From NCBI GenBank assembly GCA_016874035.1, contig VGVM01000020.1:1-40052 (forward strand): DNA of 40,052 nt. Reading direction: 5' to 3'. The stretch is from Gemmatimonadota bacterium. Lineage in GTDB: Bacteria > Gemmatimonadota > Gemmatimonadetes > Gemmatimonadales > Gemmatimonadaceae. The notes beneath the pieces are model-generated. The model worked only from the letters and a program-made list of their open reading frames with translations, did not search any database and was not told the DNA's origin. The translations under genes and the position numbers were made by a program. Below, piece after piece: positions 24,441 to 33,434 of this stretch. Every line of letters starts with the position of its first letter. The stretch's first letter is position 1.

Positions 24441-26369
24441 GTGCTGCACACCACCCGCGTCTTCCTCACCCTTGCCCCGATCGCGCTTTCCTTCGTGCGC
24501 GACCGGCGCCGCTGGATTTGGTGGGGCCCGGGGCTGGCTCGGACCCCCGAGTTTCATCGTGCGCGGGCCGACCGGCTCGTCGCGGCGATCGTCCGGCTCG
24601 GCCCGACCTTCGTGAAGATCGCGCAGGTCTTCGCGTCCCGCGCCGACCTGATTCCCGAGCCCTACCTCGCGGCGCTCGGCTCGCTTGTGGACCAGGTGCC
24701 CGCCCTGCCGTTCGACCGCGTGGATGCCGCGATCCTCGACGCGTACGGCCGCCGCGCGGACGACATCTTCGACCAGTTCGAGCGGACGCCGGTCGCAGCG
24801 GCATCGCTCGCCCAGGTGCACCGCGCGCGGGTGGACGGCCGGACGGTGGCGGTGAAGGTGCTGCGCCCGGGCATCGAGGAGCGGCTCGAAGCCGACATCC
24901 GAGCGGCCCGCACGATCCTGGAGCTGCTCGATCGCTGGTGGGGGCACCCGCACATCAAGCGTGAGCTGACCGCGCTCGCGGCATTCACCACGCGCGCGCG
25001 GGAGGAAGTGGACTTCCGGCTCGAGGCCGGGTACGCCAAGACCATACGCGCCAACTTCGCGAACAACGACCGCGTCGTGATCCCAGAGATCCTCGAGGAG
25101 TACACGCGCCAGCGCGTGCTCGTGATGGAGTTCATCGAAGGCACGCGCGCGGACCGCCTCGATCCGTCGCGTGTGGACGTGCGCGCGATGGCGCAGACGC
25201 TGGTCGAGCTGTACGTGCAGATGGAGTTGATTGACGGCGTGTTCCACGCCGACCCGCATCCCGGCAACGTGTTCGTCCTGGACGACGGTCGGATCGGGCT
25301 CGTGGATTTTGGCGCGGTGGTGCACGTCCCGATCGCCATGCGCCGCGCGCTGGTGCACACCTCGATCGCGGCGATCCGCCGCGACGCCGCGGCCGTGACC
25401 GACGGCTTCTTCAAGATGGGCCTGTTCGGCGAGACGACCGACCGCGCGAGCGTGCGGTGGATTGCGGAGCTGATGATCGAGGGCGCCTACTCGCGGACGA
25501 CGACGAAGGAGCGGCTCGATATGCTGCTCGCCCGGCGCGTGATGCGGTCGCTGTTCGACTCGCCGATCCAGCTCACCGAGGAGGCCGTGTATTTCGCGCG
25601 CGCCGCCGCGCTGATCGAGGGCATCGGCACGCGCTACGACCCGTATTTCCAGATCGTGCCGATTGCGAGTCCCGTGGTGCTCCGAATGCGCACGCGGATC
25701 CTCCGATCGCTGGGCGAGGACGTCACGCCATCGCCTGAGGAGATTGCCGCCGTCACCGGGTACGCGCTCGGCCGCGCGACGAAGTGGATCCGGGAGCGCG
25801 TGGCGAACGCGCAGGACGCGTGGGAGAAGCGCCGCGCGCTGGCGCGGACGGGAACCGGCCCAGCGCTCGGGCTCATGCTGATGGCGATGCTGGCGTGTTC
25901 GCGCCCGACGATCTCGACGGTGTCCACCGCAGCGACCCCGGCACCCCGAAGCACCGTCGCCGGACCGACAGCCATTGACGTGCGCTGTGACTCATGCGGA
26001 CCGATCGCGATGCGACCGGAGATCGTTCGCGCGCTTTCCGCGCGCGCGGCCGCGCTGCAAGCGCTCGGCGGCGCCTGCGCGGAATACGGCGCCACGATGG
26101 AACGAGCGCTCACGAACGGGCTCATCACCATACGCCCGTTCATGTGGCGCGTGGACGACTCGCTCGCATCCGCGCGCGGCCATGACACCGGGGAGATGCA
26201 CATCGCCGCGGAGATTGACTCGCTCAACCCCGGTGTGCGCACCGTGGACGATATCGTGCACAGCGTCGAGTACGAGGCCGCACACATCACGTTCCGGCTG
26301 CTGTCGCGCCAGGCGGAGTCGGAGGCGCTGGTGGAGCGACACCTGAGTGGGTGCCGAGGGCGGCGGTGA
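24441..26369 (+). CDS. ABC1/UbiB-family kinase fused to a lipoprotein-like C-terminal domain
   Basis: The protein has 642 residues. Residues about 1-470 are an ABC1 (UbiB/ADCK) atypical kinase: LGPTFVKIAQVFASRADL (the usual K-x-G-Q is KIAQ here), the Ala-rich loop AAASLAQVHRA, the Lys of VAVKVLRPG, HADPHPGNVF and LVDFGAV. Such proteins support ubiquinone or other lipid metabolism at the membrane. From about residue 475 the sequence changes: WEKRRALARTGTGPALGLML followed by MAMLAC-SRP reads exactly like a lipoprotein signal peptide with a lipobox Cys. About 150 residues of unknown type follow, rich in Ala/Arg and with VHSVEYEAAHITF near the end. Either this is a true fusion or a second protein starts inside at GTG 25800. 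The start GTG 24441 is backed by a -10 box 9 nt upstream. It is convergent with the peroxiredoxin gene. Confidence 0.88.
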   Translation: MLHTTRVFLTLAPIALSFVRDRRRWIWWGPGLARTPEFHRARADRLVAAIVRLGPTFVKIAQVFASRADLIPEPYLAALGSLVDQVPALPFDRVDAAILDAYGRRADDIFDQFERTPVAAASLAQVHRARVDGRTVAVKVLRPGIEERLEADIRAARTILELLDRWWGHPHIKRELTALAAFTTRAREEVDFRLEAGYAKTIRANFANNDRVVIPEILEEYTRQRVLVMEFIEGTRADRLDPSRVDVRAMAQTLVELYVQMELIDGVFHADPHPGNVFVLDDGRIGLVDFGAVVHVPIAMRRALVHTSIAAIRRDAAAVTDGFFKMGLFGETTDRASVRWIAELMIEGAYSRTTTKERLDMLLARRVMRSLFDSPIQLTEEAVYFARAAALIEGIGTRYDPYFQIVPIASPVVLRMRTRILRSLGEDVTPSPEEIAAVTGYALGRATKWIRERVANAQDAWEKRRALARTGTGPALGLMLMAMLACSRPTISTVSTAATPAPRSTVAGPTAIDVRCDSCGPIAMRPEIVRALSARAAALQALGGACAEYGATMERALTNGLITIRPFMWRVDDSLASARGHDTGEMHIAAEIDSLNPGVRTVDDIVHSVEYEAAHITFRLLSRQAESEALVERHLSGCRGRR

Positions 26370-26373
26370 AGCG

Positions 26374-26827
26374 CTAGGCCAACGCTCGCAAGTCACGCAC
26401 TGCAAGCAGCACCGCATCAGCATGGCCCGCGATCACCGGCGCCTTGATGGTCGCGGCCACGCGACCATCCGGACCGATCACGACGCTCGCGCGATCCACA
26501 CCCATGTAGCGGTGACCGAATAGCTGCTTCGGCACCCAGAGCTTGAAGCGGCGTATCACAGCGGCGTCAGGGTCGGACAGCAACCGGTACGGCAGGCCGA
26601 GCTTGTTCCGGAAGTTCGCGAGCTTGCGAACCGAATCCGGTGAGACGCCGGCGACTTCCGCACCGACTCGCGCAAAACGCGGCATCAGGTCGCGGAACTC
26701 GCACGCGGATTCCGTACAGCCCGGTGATCCGGCCTTCGGGAAGAAGAAGAGCACCACGAAACTCCCGTGGTGCTCGGCGAGATCGAACGTGCTCCCGTCG
26801 TCGGCCGGCAGCCGGACGACCAGGCGC

Positions 26828-26838
<11 letters not shown>
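26374..26838 (-). CDS. bcp: Peroxiredoxin, BCP/PrxQ type
   Basis: This 154-residue thiol peroxidase reduces hydrogen and alkyl peroxides. The peroxidatic Cys41 lies in PKAGSPGCTESACEFRD, and the resolving Cys46 five residues later marks the PrxQ class with an intramolecular disulfide. The family core FVVLFFFPKA and the later Arg-containing strand are present. It has no signal peptide and is cytoplasmic. ATG 26838 overlaps the argF stop by 11 nt, so it is translated with ornithine carbamoyltransferase. A functional link between the two is not obvious. The stop lies 4 nt from that of the convergent ABC1 kinase gene. Confidence 0.93.
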
Positions 26839-27772
<934 letters not shown>

Positions 27773-27778
27773 CAGGCG

Positions 27779-27784
27779 GTCATA
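27779..27784 (-). promoter_or_regulatory. -10-like box TATGAC before argF
   Basis: The minus strand reads TATGAC, ending 6 nt before ATG 27772. The last base departs from the TAnnnT pattern of the other sites. Upstream (27815-27840) lies the inverted repeat GCGGGG/CCCCGC, a possible weak terminator for the aminotransferase gene. Confidence 0.35.
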
Positions 27785-27890
27785 CGGGAAGGGGCGAAAT
27801 GTATCGGCCGCGAGCGGGGGCGGAACCCCGCGACACGCCCCGCCCTACTGCTTCTTCAGCAGCGCCTGCCGTTCGCCGTCATCGCGCTAC

Positions 27891-29186
27891 CTACTTCAGC
27901 GCCTTCAACGCGTCCCGCACCCGCGGCATCAACGCCTTGATGTCATCCGGCGTGACCGCGCCAGCGGACACGCGGAACCAGCCCGTCTCCTCTCGCGCGC
28001 CAAACGCCTGGAACTGCACCGCCGCGAATCCCGCGGACTCGAGCAGGTAGCGGCGCACGTCCTCGTTCGTCTTGAGCGTCGTGCCGGACGGCGTGACCTT
28101 CCCCGCCAACGCGAACTGCGCGCTGAGGTAGATCGTCGAGCTGGGCTTCGTGGAGTTGACGGGAAATCCCTCGGCCTTCAGCGCGCGCATGCCGTCGGCG
28201 AAGAGCGCCAGGCGCTCGGCGATCCCGGCGTTCATCCGCGCGTGAAACGCGCGGATCTCGTCGCCCTGCGGCAGCAGCTCGGCCGTCGCGAGTTGCTCGG
28301 CCTTCGGCGCCCAAGCGCCCACGTGAGTCAGCAGGTCGGACATGGCCTTGATCACATCCGCCGGGCCCACGCCCCAACCCACACGAAGCCCGGTCGAGGC
28401 GAAGGACTTCGATATGCCGTCCACGAACACCGTGTACTGCGCCAACGCAGGACGCAGGCCCACCGGCGTGAAATGCTTCGCGCCGCCGAAGGTCAGCATC
28501 CAGTACATCTGGTCGTACATCAGGTAGAGCGGCCGTTCGCTCGTCCCACGGCGGGCGTTTTCTTCCAGCACCGCGTCGCAGATTTCCGCGAGCTGCTGCT
28601 CGGAGAACAGCGTGCCGCACGGGTTCATCGGCGAGTTGAGCACGAGCAGCCGCGCGCCACGCAGGTGCGGCGCGAGCATCGCGGCCGTCGGCAGGAACCC
28701 GGTGTCCACTCCGCATGGCACCTCGACCGGGATGCCGCCGACCATCGGCGTGTAGTACTCGTTGCTCCAGCTCGGCGTCGGATACACCACGCGATCGCCG
28801 GGGTTCACCACGGCGCGATACAGCGCGTAGATCGCGGGGCGCCCACCGGAGCAGATCGCCGTGTTCTCGACCGCGTAGCCCAGGCCGAGCCACGAGCGAT
28901 AGAACTCGAGCACGGCCTTTCGCAGCTCGGGCTCGCCATTTGACGGCGGATAGTTGGTTGCGCCCGCATTGAGTCGCCGTGCGATGCCCTGCGCCAGCCG
29001 CTCCGGAATCGGGAAGTGCGCCGGCGCAAAATCGCCAACGGTGAGGTTGCACACCGGCTTGCCCTGACCAATCAACTCGCGCACCTGGGCAGCGATCGAG
29101 AGGATGAGCGAGCCGCGCATCCCCATTGCAAGCGTGGAAAGGCGGTTCGGAGCGGACGTGGTGTTTGCGGCGGCGTTCGATGGCAC
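27891..29186 (-). CDS. PLP-dependent aminotransferase, class I/II
   Basis: This protein of up to 431 residues belongs to fold type I of PLP enzymes. It transfers amino groups between an amino acid and a keto acid. Landmarks are the N-terminal KPVCNLTVGDFAPAHFPIP, the substrate segment TNYPPSNGEPELRKAV, LLVLNSPMNPCGTLF (the Asn-Pro motif) and the PLP Lys in DGISKSFASTGLRVGWGVGP. Substrate range cannot be fixed; it resembles aspartate/aromatic-type aminotransferases. GTG 29186 is used because related proteins carry about 15-20 residues before MGMRGSLIL; ATG 29126 would be a shorter alternative. Divergent from the dehydratase gene, with a 106-nt gap between. Confidence 0.9.
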   Translation of the reverse strand: MPSNAAANTTSAPNRLSTLAMGMRGSLILSIAAQVRELIGQGKPVCNLTVGDFAPAHFPIPERLAQGIARRLNAGATNYPPSNGEPELRKAVLEFYRSWLGLGYAVENTAICSGGRPAIYALYRAVVNPGDRVVYPTPSWSNEYYTPMVGGIPVEVPCGVDTGFLPTAAMLAPHLRGARLLVLNSPMNPCGTLFSEQQLAEICDAVLEENARRGTSERPLYLMYDQMYWMLTFGGAKHFTPVGLRPALAQYTVFVDGISKSFASTGLRVGWGVGPADVIKAMSDLLTHVGAWAPKAEQLATAELLPQGDEIRAFHARMNAGIAERLALFADGMRALKAEGFPVNSTKPSSTIYLSAQFALAGKVTPSGTTLKTNEDVRRYLLESAGFAAVQFQAFGAREETGWFRVSAGAVTPDDIKALMPRVRDALKALK

Positions 29187-29292
29187 GGAGAGTCTCGCGG
29201 GTGGCTACGGCAGGGGTGGTTCGGGCGGCTCGGCGTCAGGACCGAGCGACGAAAGCTATCTTCGGTTCCCTACCCGCCCAAATCCCCGCCCC

Positions 29293-30273
29293 GTGTCCTT
29301 CCCGATCTCCTATGCCGATGTGCTCGCCGCCCGCGACCGGTTGCGGCCGTACCTGACGCCGACGCCCCTCCGGGAATACGGGCAGCTGAACGAGCTGGTC
29401 GGCCACGGGATCCGCGTCTGGGTGAAGCACGAAAACCACCATCCGACGCAGAGCTTCAAGATCCGGAACGGCCTCGCGGCCGTGTCGGCGCTGACCGCCG
29501 AGGAGCGCGCGCGCGGCGCGATCGGCGCCAGCACCGGCAACCATGGCCAGGGCGTGGCATACGCGGGCCGCCTGCTCGGCGTGCCGGTGGCGATCTGCGT
29601 CCCGCTGGGCAACAACCCGGAGAAGAACGCCGCCATTCGCGCGCTCGGCGCCGAGTGCATTGAGGTCGGCGCGAACTACGACGCGACGGTCAGCAGCTGC
29701 GCGAAGATCCGGGACGAGCGCGGGATGACGCTGATGCACTCGACGAACAACCCGCACGTGATCGCAGGGGCCGGCACCATGACGCTGGAAATCATCGAGC
29801 AGGAGCCATCGCTCGATGCCATCGTGATCGCGCTCGGCGGCGGGTCGCAGAGCGTGGGCGCACTCACCGTGCTGCGGGAGCGCGCGCCCAACGTCGCGGT
29901 GTATGCGGTCGGCGCGAGCGGCGCCCCCGCCCAGTACGAGTCATGGCGCCGCGGCGAACGGCTCACCAACCAGCCGATTGACACCTTCGCCGAGGGCATC
30001 GCCACCGGCTCGGCCTACGAGCTGACGTTCGGAGCCCTGCGCGAAGGACTGGCCGGATTCGTCACCGTGTCCGACGCCGAGATGTACGCCGCGGTGCGCG
30101 ACCTGATCCGGATCACGCACAACGTGCCCGAGGGCGCAGGGGCGGCCGGGTTGGCGGGGCTCCGGCATCTCGCGCCGCAGCTCGCGGGGAAGCGCGTGGC
30201 GATTGTGATGTGCGGTGGCAACCTGAGCATGGCGGCGCTGCGAAAAGCGCTTGAGGGCCCGGGTCCGGCGTAA
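29293..30273 (+). CDS. Threonine/serine dehydratase-like PLP enzyme
   Basis: This 326-residue enzyme belongs to fold type II of PLP enzymes, close to threonine dehydratases and serine racemases, which deaminate hydroxy-amino acids to keto acids. The PLP Lys lies in KHENHHPTQSFKIRNGL, the substrate loop is GASTGNHGQGVAYAG, and the phosphate-binding Gly loop is ALGGGSQSVGA, slightly unlike the usual GGGGL. There is no C-terminal ACT-like regulatory domain, so it is probably a catabolic form without isoleucine feedback. GTG 29293 is chosen because the family starts at this point (SYADVLAARDRLRPYL); the open frame upstream reads through promoter DNA. A TATCTT box at 29257-29262 would give a short leader of about 24 nt. 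Enamine products of such enzymes are RidA substrates. Confidence 0.88.
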   Translation: MSFPISYADVLAARDRLRPYLTPTPLREYGQLNELVGHGIRVWVKHENHHPTQSFKIRNGLAAVSALTAEERARGAIGASTGNHGQGVAYAGRLLGVPVAICVPLGNNPEKNAAIRALGAECIEVGANYDATVSSCAKIRDERGMTLMHSTNNPHVIAGAGTMTLEIIEQEPSLDAIVIALGGGSQSVGALTVLRERAPNVAVYAVGASGAPAQYESWRRGERLTNQPIDTFAEGIATGSAYELTFGALREGLAGFVTVSDAEMYAAVRDLIRITHNVPEGAGAAGLAGLRHLAPQLAGKRVAIVMCGGNLSMAALRKALEGPGPA

Positions 30274-30302
30274 CGGCGGCCCCTCACGGGGTTCGCGCCT
30301 CG

Positions 30303-31253
30303 CTACGCCCTCGGGTGCGCCTTCCGGTGCGCCTGCTTGAGTCGCTCGACGCTCGTGTGCGTGTAGATCTGCGTCGTGCTGACCGACGCGTGCCCCAGCA
30401 GTTCCTGCACGGCCCGCAGGTCGGCGCCTGCGTCGAGCAGGTGCGTCGCGAACGAGTGCCGCAGCGCGTGCGCGGACAGGCCTGCGCCTTCGTCCACCTC
30501 GCCGAGCCACTTGGTCACGGCGTCATGCAGCGCTCGCACGCTGATGCGCCGGGCGCGTACGCTCAGGAATACGGCCGTGCGATCGGCCTTCGTTCCCATC
30601 CTTGCACACAGGGCATCGCGGACGCGCTCGTACTCGCGCAACGCGCGCTGGGCGTGATCGCCCACGGGGACGATCCGCTCCTTCCTGCCCTTTCCGCGTA
30701 CCTTCACGACGCCGGACAGCAGGTCGAGATCGGCGCGGTTGATCCCGCGGAGTTCAGAAAGCCGCAGCCCCGCCGAGTAGAACAGTTCGATGATCGCGAG
30801 GTTCCGCACGTCGTTGTACTCGCCGCCCGCCGCGCGGGTGTGCAGCGCGGCAAACAGGATCTCGAGCTGCCGGCGGTCCAGGTGGCCGGGCAGGCGCCGA
30901 TCGAACTTCGGCATGCCCACCGCACGGCTGGGGTCACGGCTCACCAGCCCTGCGCGGTCCATCCAGGCGTAGAACGAGCGAATCGCCGACAGCGCCCGCG
31001 CCGAACTGCGCTTCGAGACGCCCCGCCGGGCGAGGTGGGCCAGGAAGCCCCGCATGGTCAGCCGGTCGAGCGTTGACCAGTCCCAGGTCTCGCTGCCCAG
31101 GTGTTCGCCGAGGTACGCCGTGAACTCGACGAGGTCACGGCGGTACGCGCGCACGGTATTCGGCGACATATCCCGTTCCTTCGCCAAGTGTTCGACGAAC
31201 GCGTCCACCGCAGCCGACGGACGCTCACCGGGGTGCCCCGCAGGACCTCGCAT
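30303..31253 (-). CDS. xerC: Tyrosine recombinase XerC/CodV type
   Basis: This 316-residue site-specific recombinase would resolve chromosome dimers at dif. An N-terminal SAM-like core-binding domain (about 12-105) is followed by the catalytic domain. The active-site residues are all present: Arg164 (AGLRLSEL), Lys188 (GKGRKER), His262 and Arg265 (AHALRH), His288 (LLGH) and the nucleophile Tyr297 (STTQIYTHT). The length is that of a housekeeping Xer protein rather than a phage integrase. The neighbourhood topA-trmFO-xerC matches the conserved topA-gid-codV order in Firmicutes, supporting xerC/codV; xerD cannot be excluded. ATG 31253 follows a TATGCT box by 6 nt, indicating a leaderless transcript divergent from the third deoxynucleoside kinase gene. 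Confidence 0.92.
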   Translation of the reverse strand: MRGPAGHPGERPSAAVDAFVEHLAKERDMSPNTVRAYRRDLVEFTAYLGEHLGSETWDWSTLDRLTMRGFLAHLARRGVSKRSSARALSAIRSFYAWMDRAGLVSRDPSRAVGMPKFDRRLPGHLDRRQLEILFAALHTRAAGGEYNDVRNLAIIELFYSAGLRLSELRGINRADLDLLSGVVKVRGKGRKERIVPVGDHAQRALREYERVRDALCARMGTKADRTAVFLSVRARRISVRALHDAVTKWLGEVDEGAGLSAHALRHSFATHLLDAGADLRAVQELLGHASVSTTQIYTHTSVERLKQAHRKAHPRA

Positions 31254-31259
31254 TGGTGA

Positions 31260-31265
31260 AGCATA
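31260..31265 (-). promoter_or_regulatory. -10 box TATGCT, probable leaderless start of xerC
   Basis: The minus strand reads TATGCT, ending 6 nt before ATG 31253. Only 74 nt separate the divergent starts 31253 and 31328, and each has its own -10 box 6 nt away. Confidence 0.5.
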
Positions 31266-31315
31266 ATCGTGGCCGGCGACCCGGGAGCCGTATCGCAGAT
31301 CGCACGATGCGTGGG

Positions 31316-31321
31316 TAGAAT
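31316..31321 (+). promoter_or_regulatory. -10 box TAGAAT, probable leaderless start of the third kinase gene
   Basis: TAGAAT ends 6 nt before ATG 31328, with no Shine-Dalgarno. Together with the xerC site it forms a compact divergent leaderless promoter pair. Confidence 0.5.
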
Positions 31322-31327
31322 TCCCCG

Positions 31328-32035
31328 ATGATCCTCGGCGTTGCGGGCATGATCGGCTGCGGCAAGACCACGCTTTCCCGCGTCCTTGCGCAGCGTTTCG
31401 GCATGCAGCTCGCGCTCGAAAGCGTTGACGACGAGAACCCGTGGCTGAGCCAGTTCTACGGGGGCACCGAGGCGATGCGCTCGTATGGCCTGCACCTGCA
31501 GCTGCACTTCCTGGCGACGCGGTTCAAGGCCATGCGCCGCATGCGGGCGACCGGCGGCAGCTGGGTGCTCGACCGGACGTGGTACGAGGACGCGGAGGTG
31601 TTTGCGCGCGGCCTGTTCGAGCAAGGCTACATGAGCGAGGCCGACTGGACGCTGTACGAGCAGCTCTACGCCGAGCTGCTGCATGCGCCGGCCGCGCGAC
31701 CGCCGCGACTCCTGCTCTACCTCGAGGGTCCGCTCGAAACGATCCAGGAGCGAATCTCGACGCGCGGGCGCGCGGGTGAGCGCGACGCGGACCCGGAGTA
31801 CTTCTCGTCACTTCACGAGCGGTACGCGAGGTGGATTGCCGGGTTCAAGCGCTGTCGCGTGCTCCGCCTGGACGTGCGCGACTACGACGTCGTCGGCGAT
31901 CCGACGGCCGCCGAGGGGATCGTCACCCGCGTGCGACAGGAACTGGAAGGCGAGTTGCCGCAGACCGAGCTCTGGCCGATCACGCCGCGGCGCGCGAAGC
32001 CGGCCCGCCACGCCGCACAGGGACAGCGCCCGTGA
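31328..32035 (+). CDS. Deoxyadenosine/deoxyguanosine kinase-type deoxynucleoside kinase
   Basis: This 235-residue protein is the most canonical of three deoxynucleoside kinases in the window. The P-loop is GMIGCGKTT (7-15), ESVDDENPWLSQFY is the substrate-binding Glu region, LDRTWYEDAEVFA holds the Asp-Arg motif and LYLEGPLETIQERISTRGRA the LID region with Arg residues that contact phosphates. This matches bacterial dAK/dGK. The last 25 residues are a basic, Pro/Arg-rich tail. It sits on the opposite strand between xerC and trmFO, interrupting an otherwise co-oriented minus-strand block, so it may be a later insertion. The ATG start follows a -10 box by 6 nt. Confidence 0.9.
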   Translation: MILGVAGMIGCGKTTLSRVLAQRFGMQLALESVDDENPWLSQFYGGTEAMRSYGLHLQLHFLATRFKAMRRMRATGGSWVLDRTWYEDAEVFARGLFEQGYMSEADWTLYEQLYAELLHAPAARPPRLLLYLEGPLETIQERISTRGRAGERDADPEYFSSLHERYARWIAGFKRCRVLRLDVRDYDVVGDPTAAEGIVTRVRQELEGELPQTELWPITPRRAKPARHAAQGQRP

Positions 32036-32081
32036 TGCCCGGTTTCCGCTCCATCGTGCGCGGCGGCGGCCGCGCGCGCAG

Positions 32082-33425
32082 CTAGACCGTCGCGGCCACC
32101 ACGCCGTTCGCGTCCATCCACGACCGGAAGTCCCGCAGCGCCCGCTCGGCGTAGGCCTCCTTGCGCCGCGCCTTGTCGCGCGGCGGCGACTCCAGCGCCT
32201 CCAGGAGCCCGAAGTTCGCGTTCATCGGCTGGAAATGGCGCGCGTCGGCCTCGCGGAGGTGGCGGTACAGCGCGCCGAGCATCGTGGTCGGCGGCGGAAG
32301 CACGGGCTCGAGCCCGCGGCTCATCCGATCGAGATTGATCGCAGCCAGTATGCCGCTTGCCGTGCTCTCGGTGTAGCCCTCGACGCCTGTCAGCTGCCCG
32401 GCAAAGAGCACGCGCGGATCGTCCCGCAGCGAGAGGTGCGGGGTGAGCGCCGCGGGCGCGTTGATATAGGCGTTGCGGTGGATCGAGCCGAACCGCAGGA
32501 ACTCCGCGTTCTCGAGGCCGGGGATCATGCGGAAGACCCGCTGCTGCTCGGGGATCCGGAGCCGTGTCTGGAAGCCCACGAGATTGCGCATCCGGCCGGC
32601 GCGATCCTCAGCGCGGAGCTGCACGACCGCCCACGGCCGTTTGCGCGCGCGCGGATCCGTCAGCCCGACGGGTTTCATGGAGCCGAACCGCAAGGACTCC
32701 GCCCCGCGCCGCGCGATCTCCTCGACCGGCATGCAGCCCTCGAAGTACGGCACGGCGTCGAACTCGTGCGCCGTGAACTGGTCGGCCTCGCGCAACGCCG
32801 CGATGAACGCGTCGTACTGTTCGCGCGACATCGGGCAGTTGATGTACGCGCCCTCGGTTTCGACGCCCGATGTCTCCTTGTCATAGCGCGAGGCGGTGAA
32901 CGCCACGTTCATGTCCACCGACTCGGCCGCGACGATCGGGGCGATCGCGTCGTAGAACGCGAGGGACTCCACACCCAGCCGCTCCCGGATTCGCTCGGCG
33001 AGCGCATCGCTCGTCAGCGGCCCGGTGGCAATCACCGCGGGCGACGGGAGGGTGGTGACTTCGCCACGCTCGACGCGGATCCGCGGGTGGGCCATCACGC
33101 GGTCATGGACGCCGGCGGAGAACACATCGCGGTCCACGGCCAACGCCGTACCCGCGGGCAATCGCGCGGCATCGGCCGATTCGAGCACGATTGACCCCAT
33201 CAGTCGCATCTCGGCCTTCAGCAGGCCGTGCGCCGACGTCAGCTCCGTGCTCTTGAAGGTGTTGGAGCAGACGAGCTCGGCGAGCCGGTCCGTCTTGTGC
33301 GCCGCCGTGCCGCGCACCGGGCGCATCTCGTGGAGGATGACGTCGTGGCCGCGCTCCGCGAGCTGCCACGCACATTCGGAGCCCGCTAGCCCTCCGCCGA
33401 TGACCGTGATCGGCACGTCAGCCAT
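32082..33425 (-). CDS. trmFO: tRNA methyltransferase TrmFO (folate- and FAD-dependent)
   Basis: The protein has 447 residues from ATG 33425; GTG 33431, two codons earlier, is an alternative. TrmFO makes 5-methyluridine at position 54 of tRNA using methylene-tetrahydrofolate and FAD, and it replaces the SAM-dependent TrmA of enterobacteria. The FAD-binding GGGLAGSECAWQLAERGHDV is at the N-terminus. LAELVCSNTFKS and FEGCMPVEEIARRG contain conserved Cys residues of the family, and RMIPGLENAEFLRFGSIHRN and GQLTGVEGYTESTASG are diagnostic. It follows the porin gene by 3-9 nt on the same strand and belongs to the topA-porin-trmFO transcription unit. gcvT in the same window also uses methylene-tetrahydrofolate. 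Confidence 0.96.
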   Translation of the reverse strand: MADVPITVIGGGLAGSECAWQLAERGHDVILHEMRPVRGTAAHKTDRLAELVCSNTFKSTELTSAHGLLKAEMRLMGSIVLESADAARLPAGTALAVDRDVFSAGVHDRVMAHPRIRVERGEVTTLPSPAVIATGPLTSDALAERIRERLGVESLAFYDAIAPIVAAESVDMNVAFTASRYDKETSGVETEGAYINCPMSREQYDAFIAALREADQFTAHEFDAVPYFEGCMPVEEIARRGAESLRFGSMKPVGLTDPRARKRPWAVVQLRAEDRAGRMRNLVGFQTRLRIPEQQRVFRMIPGLENAEFLRFGSIHRNAYINAPAALTPHLSLRDDPRVLFAGQLTGVEGYTESTASGILAAINLDRMSRGLEPVLPPPTTMLGALYRHLREADARHFQPMNANFGLLEALESPPRDKARRKEAYAERALRDFRSWMDANGVVAATV

Positions 33426-33434
33426 GGGCACCGA

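Noticed and set aside
30303-31253. Integrase of a mobile element
   Set aside because: Housekeeping Xer length, conserved topA-trmFO linkage and no attachment-site duplication or phage genes nearby.
32035-32085. 16-codon ORF overlapping the stop of the third deoxynucleoside kinase (TGATG)
   Set aside because: Gly/Arg-rich product, no Shine-Dalgarno, and it runs into the trmFO stop; probably chance.
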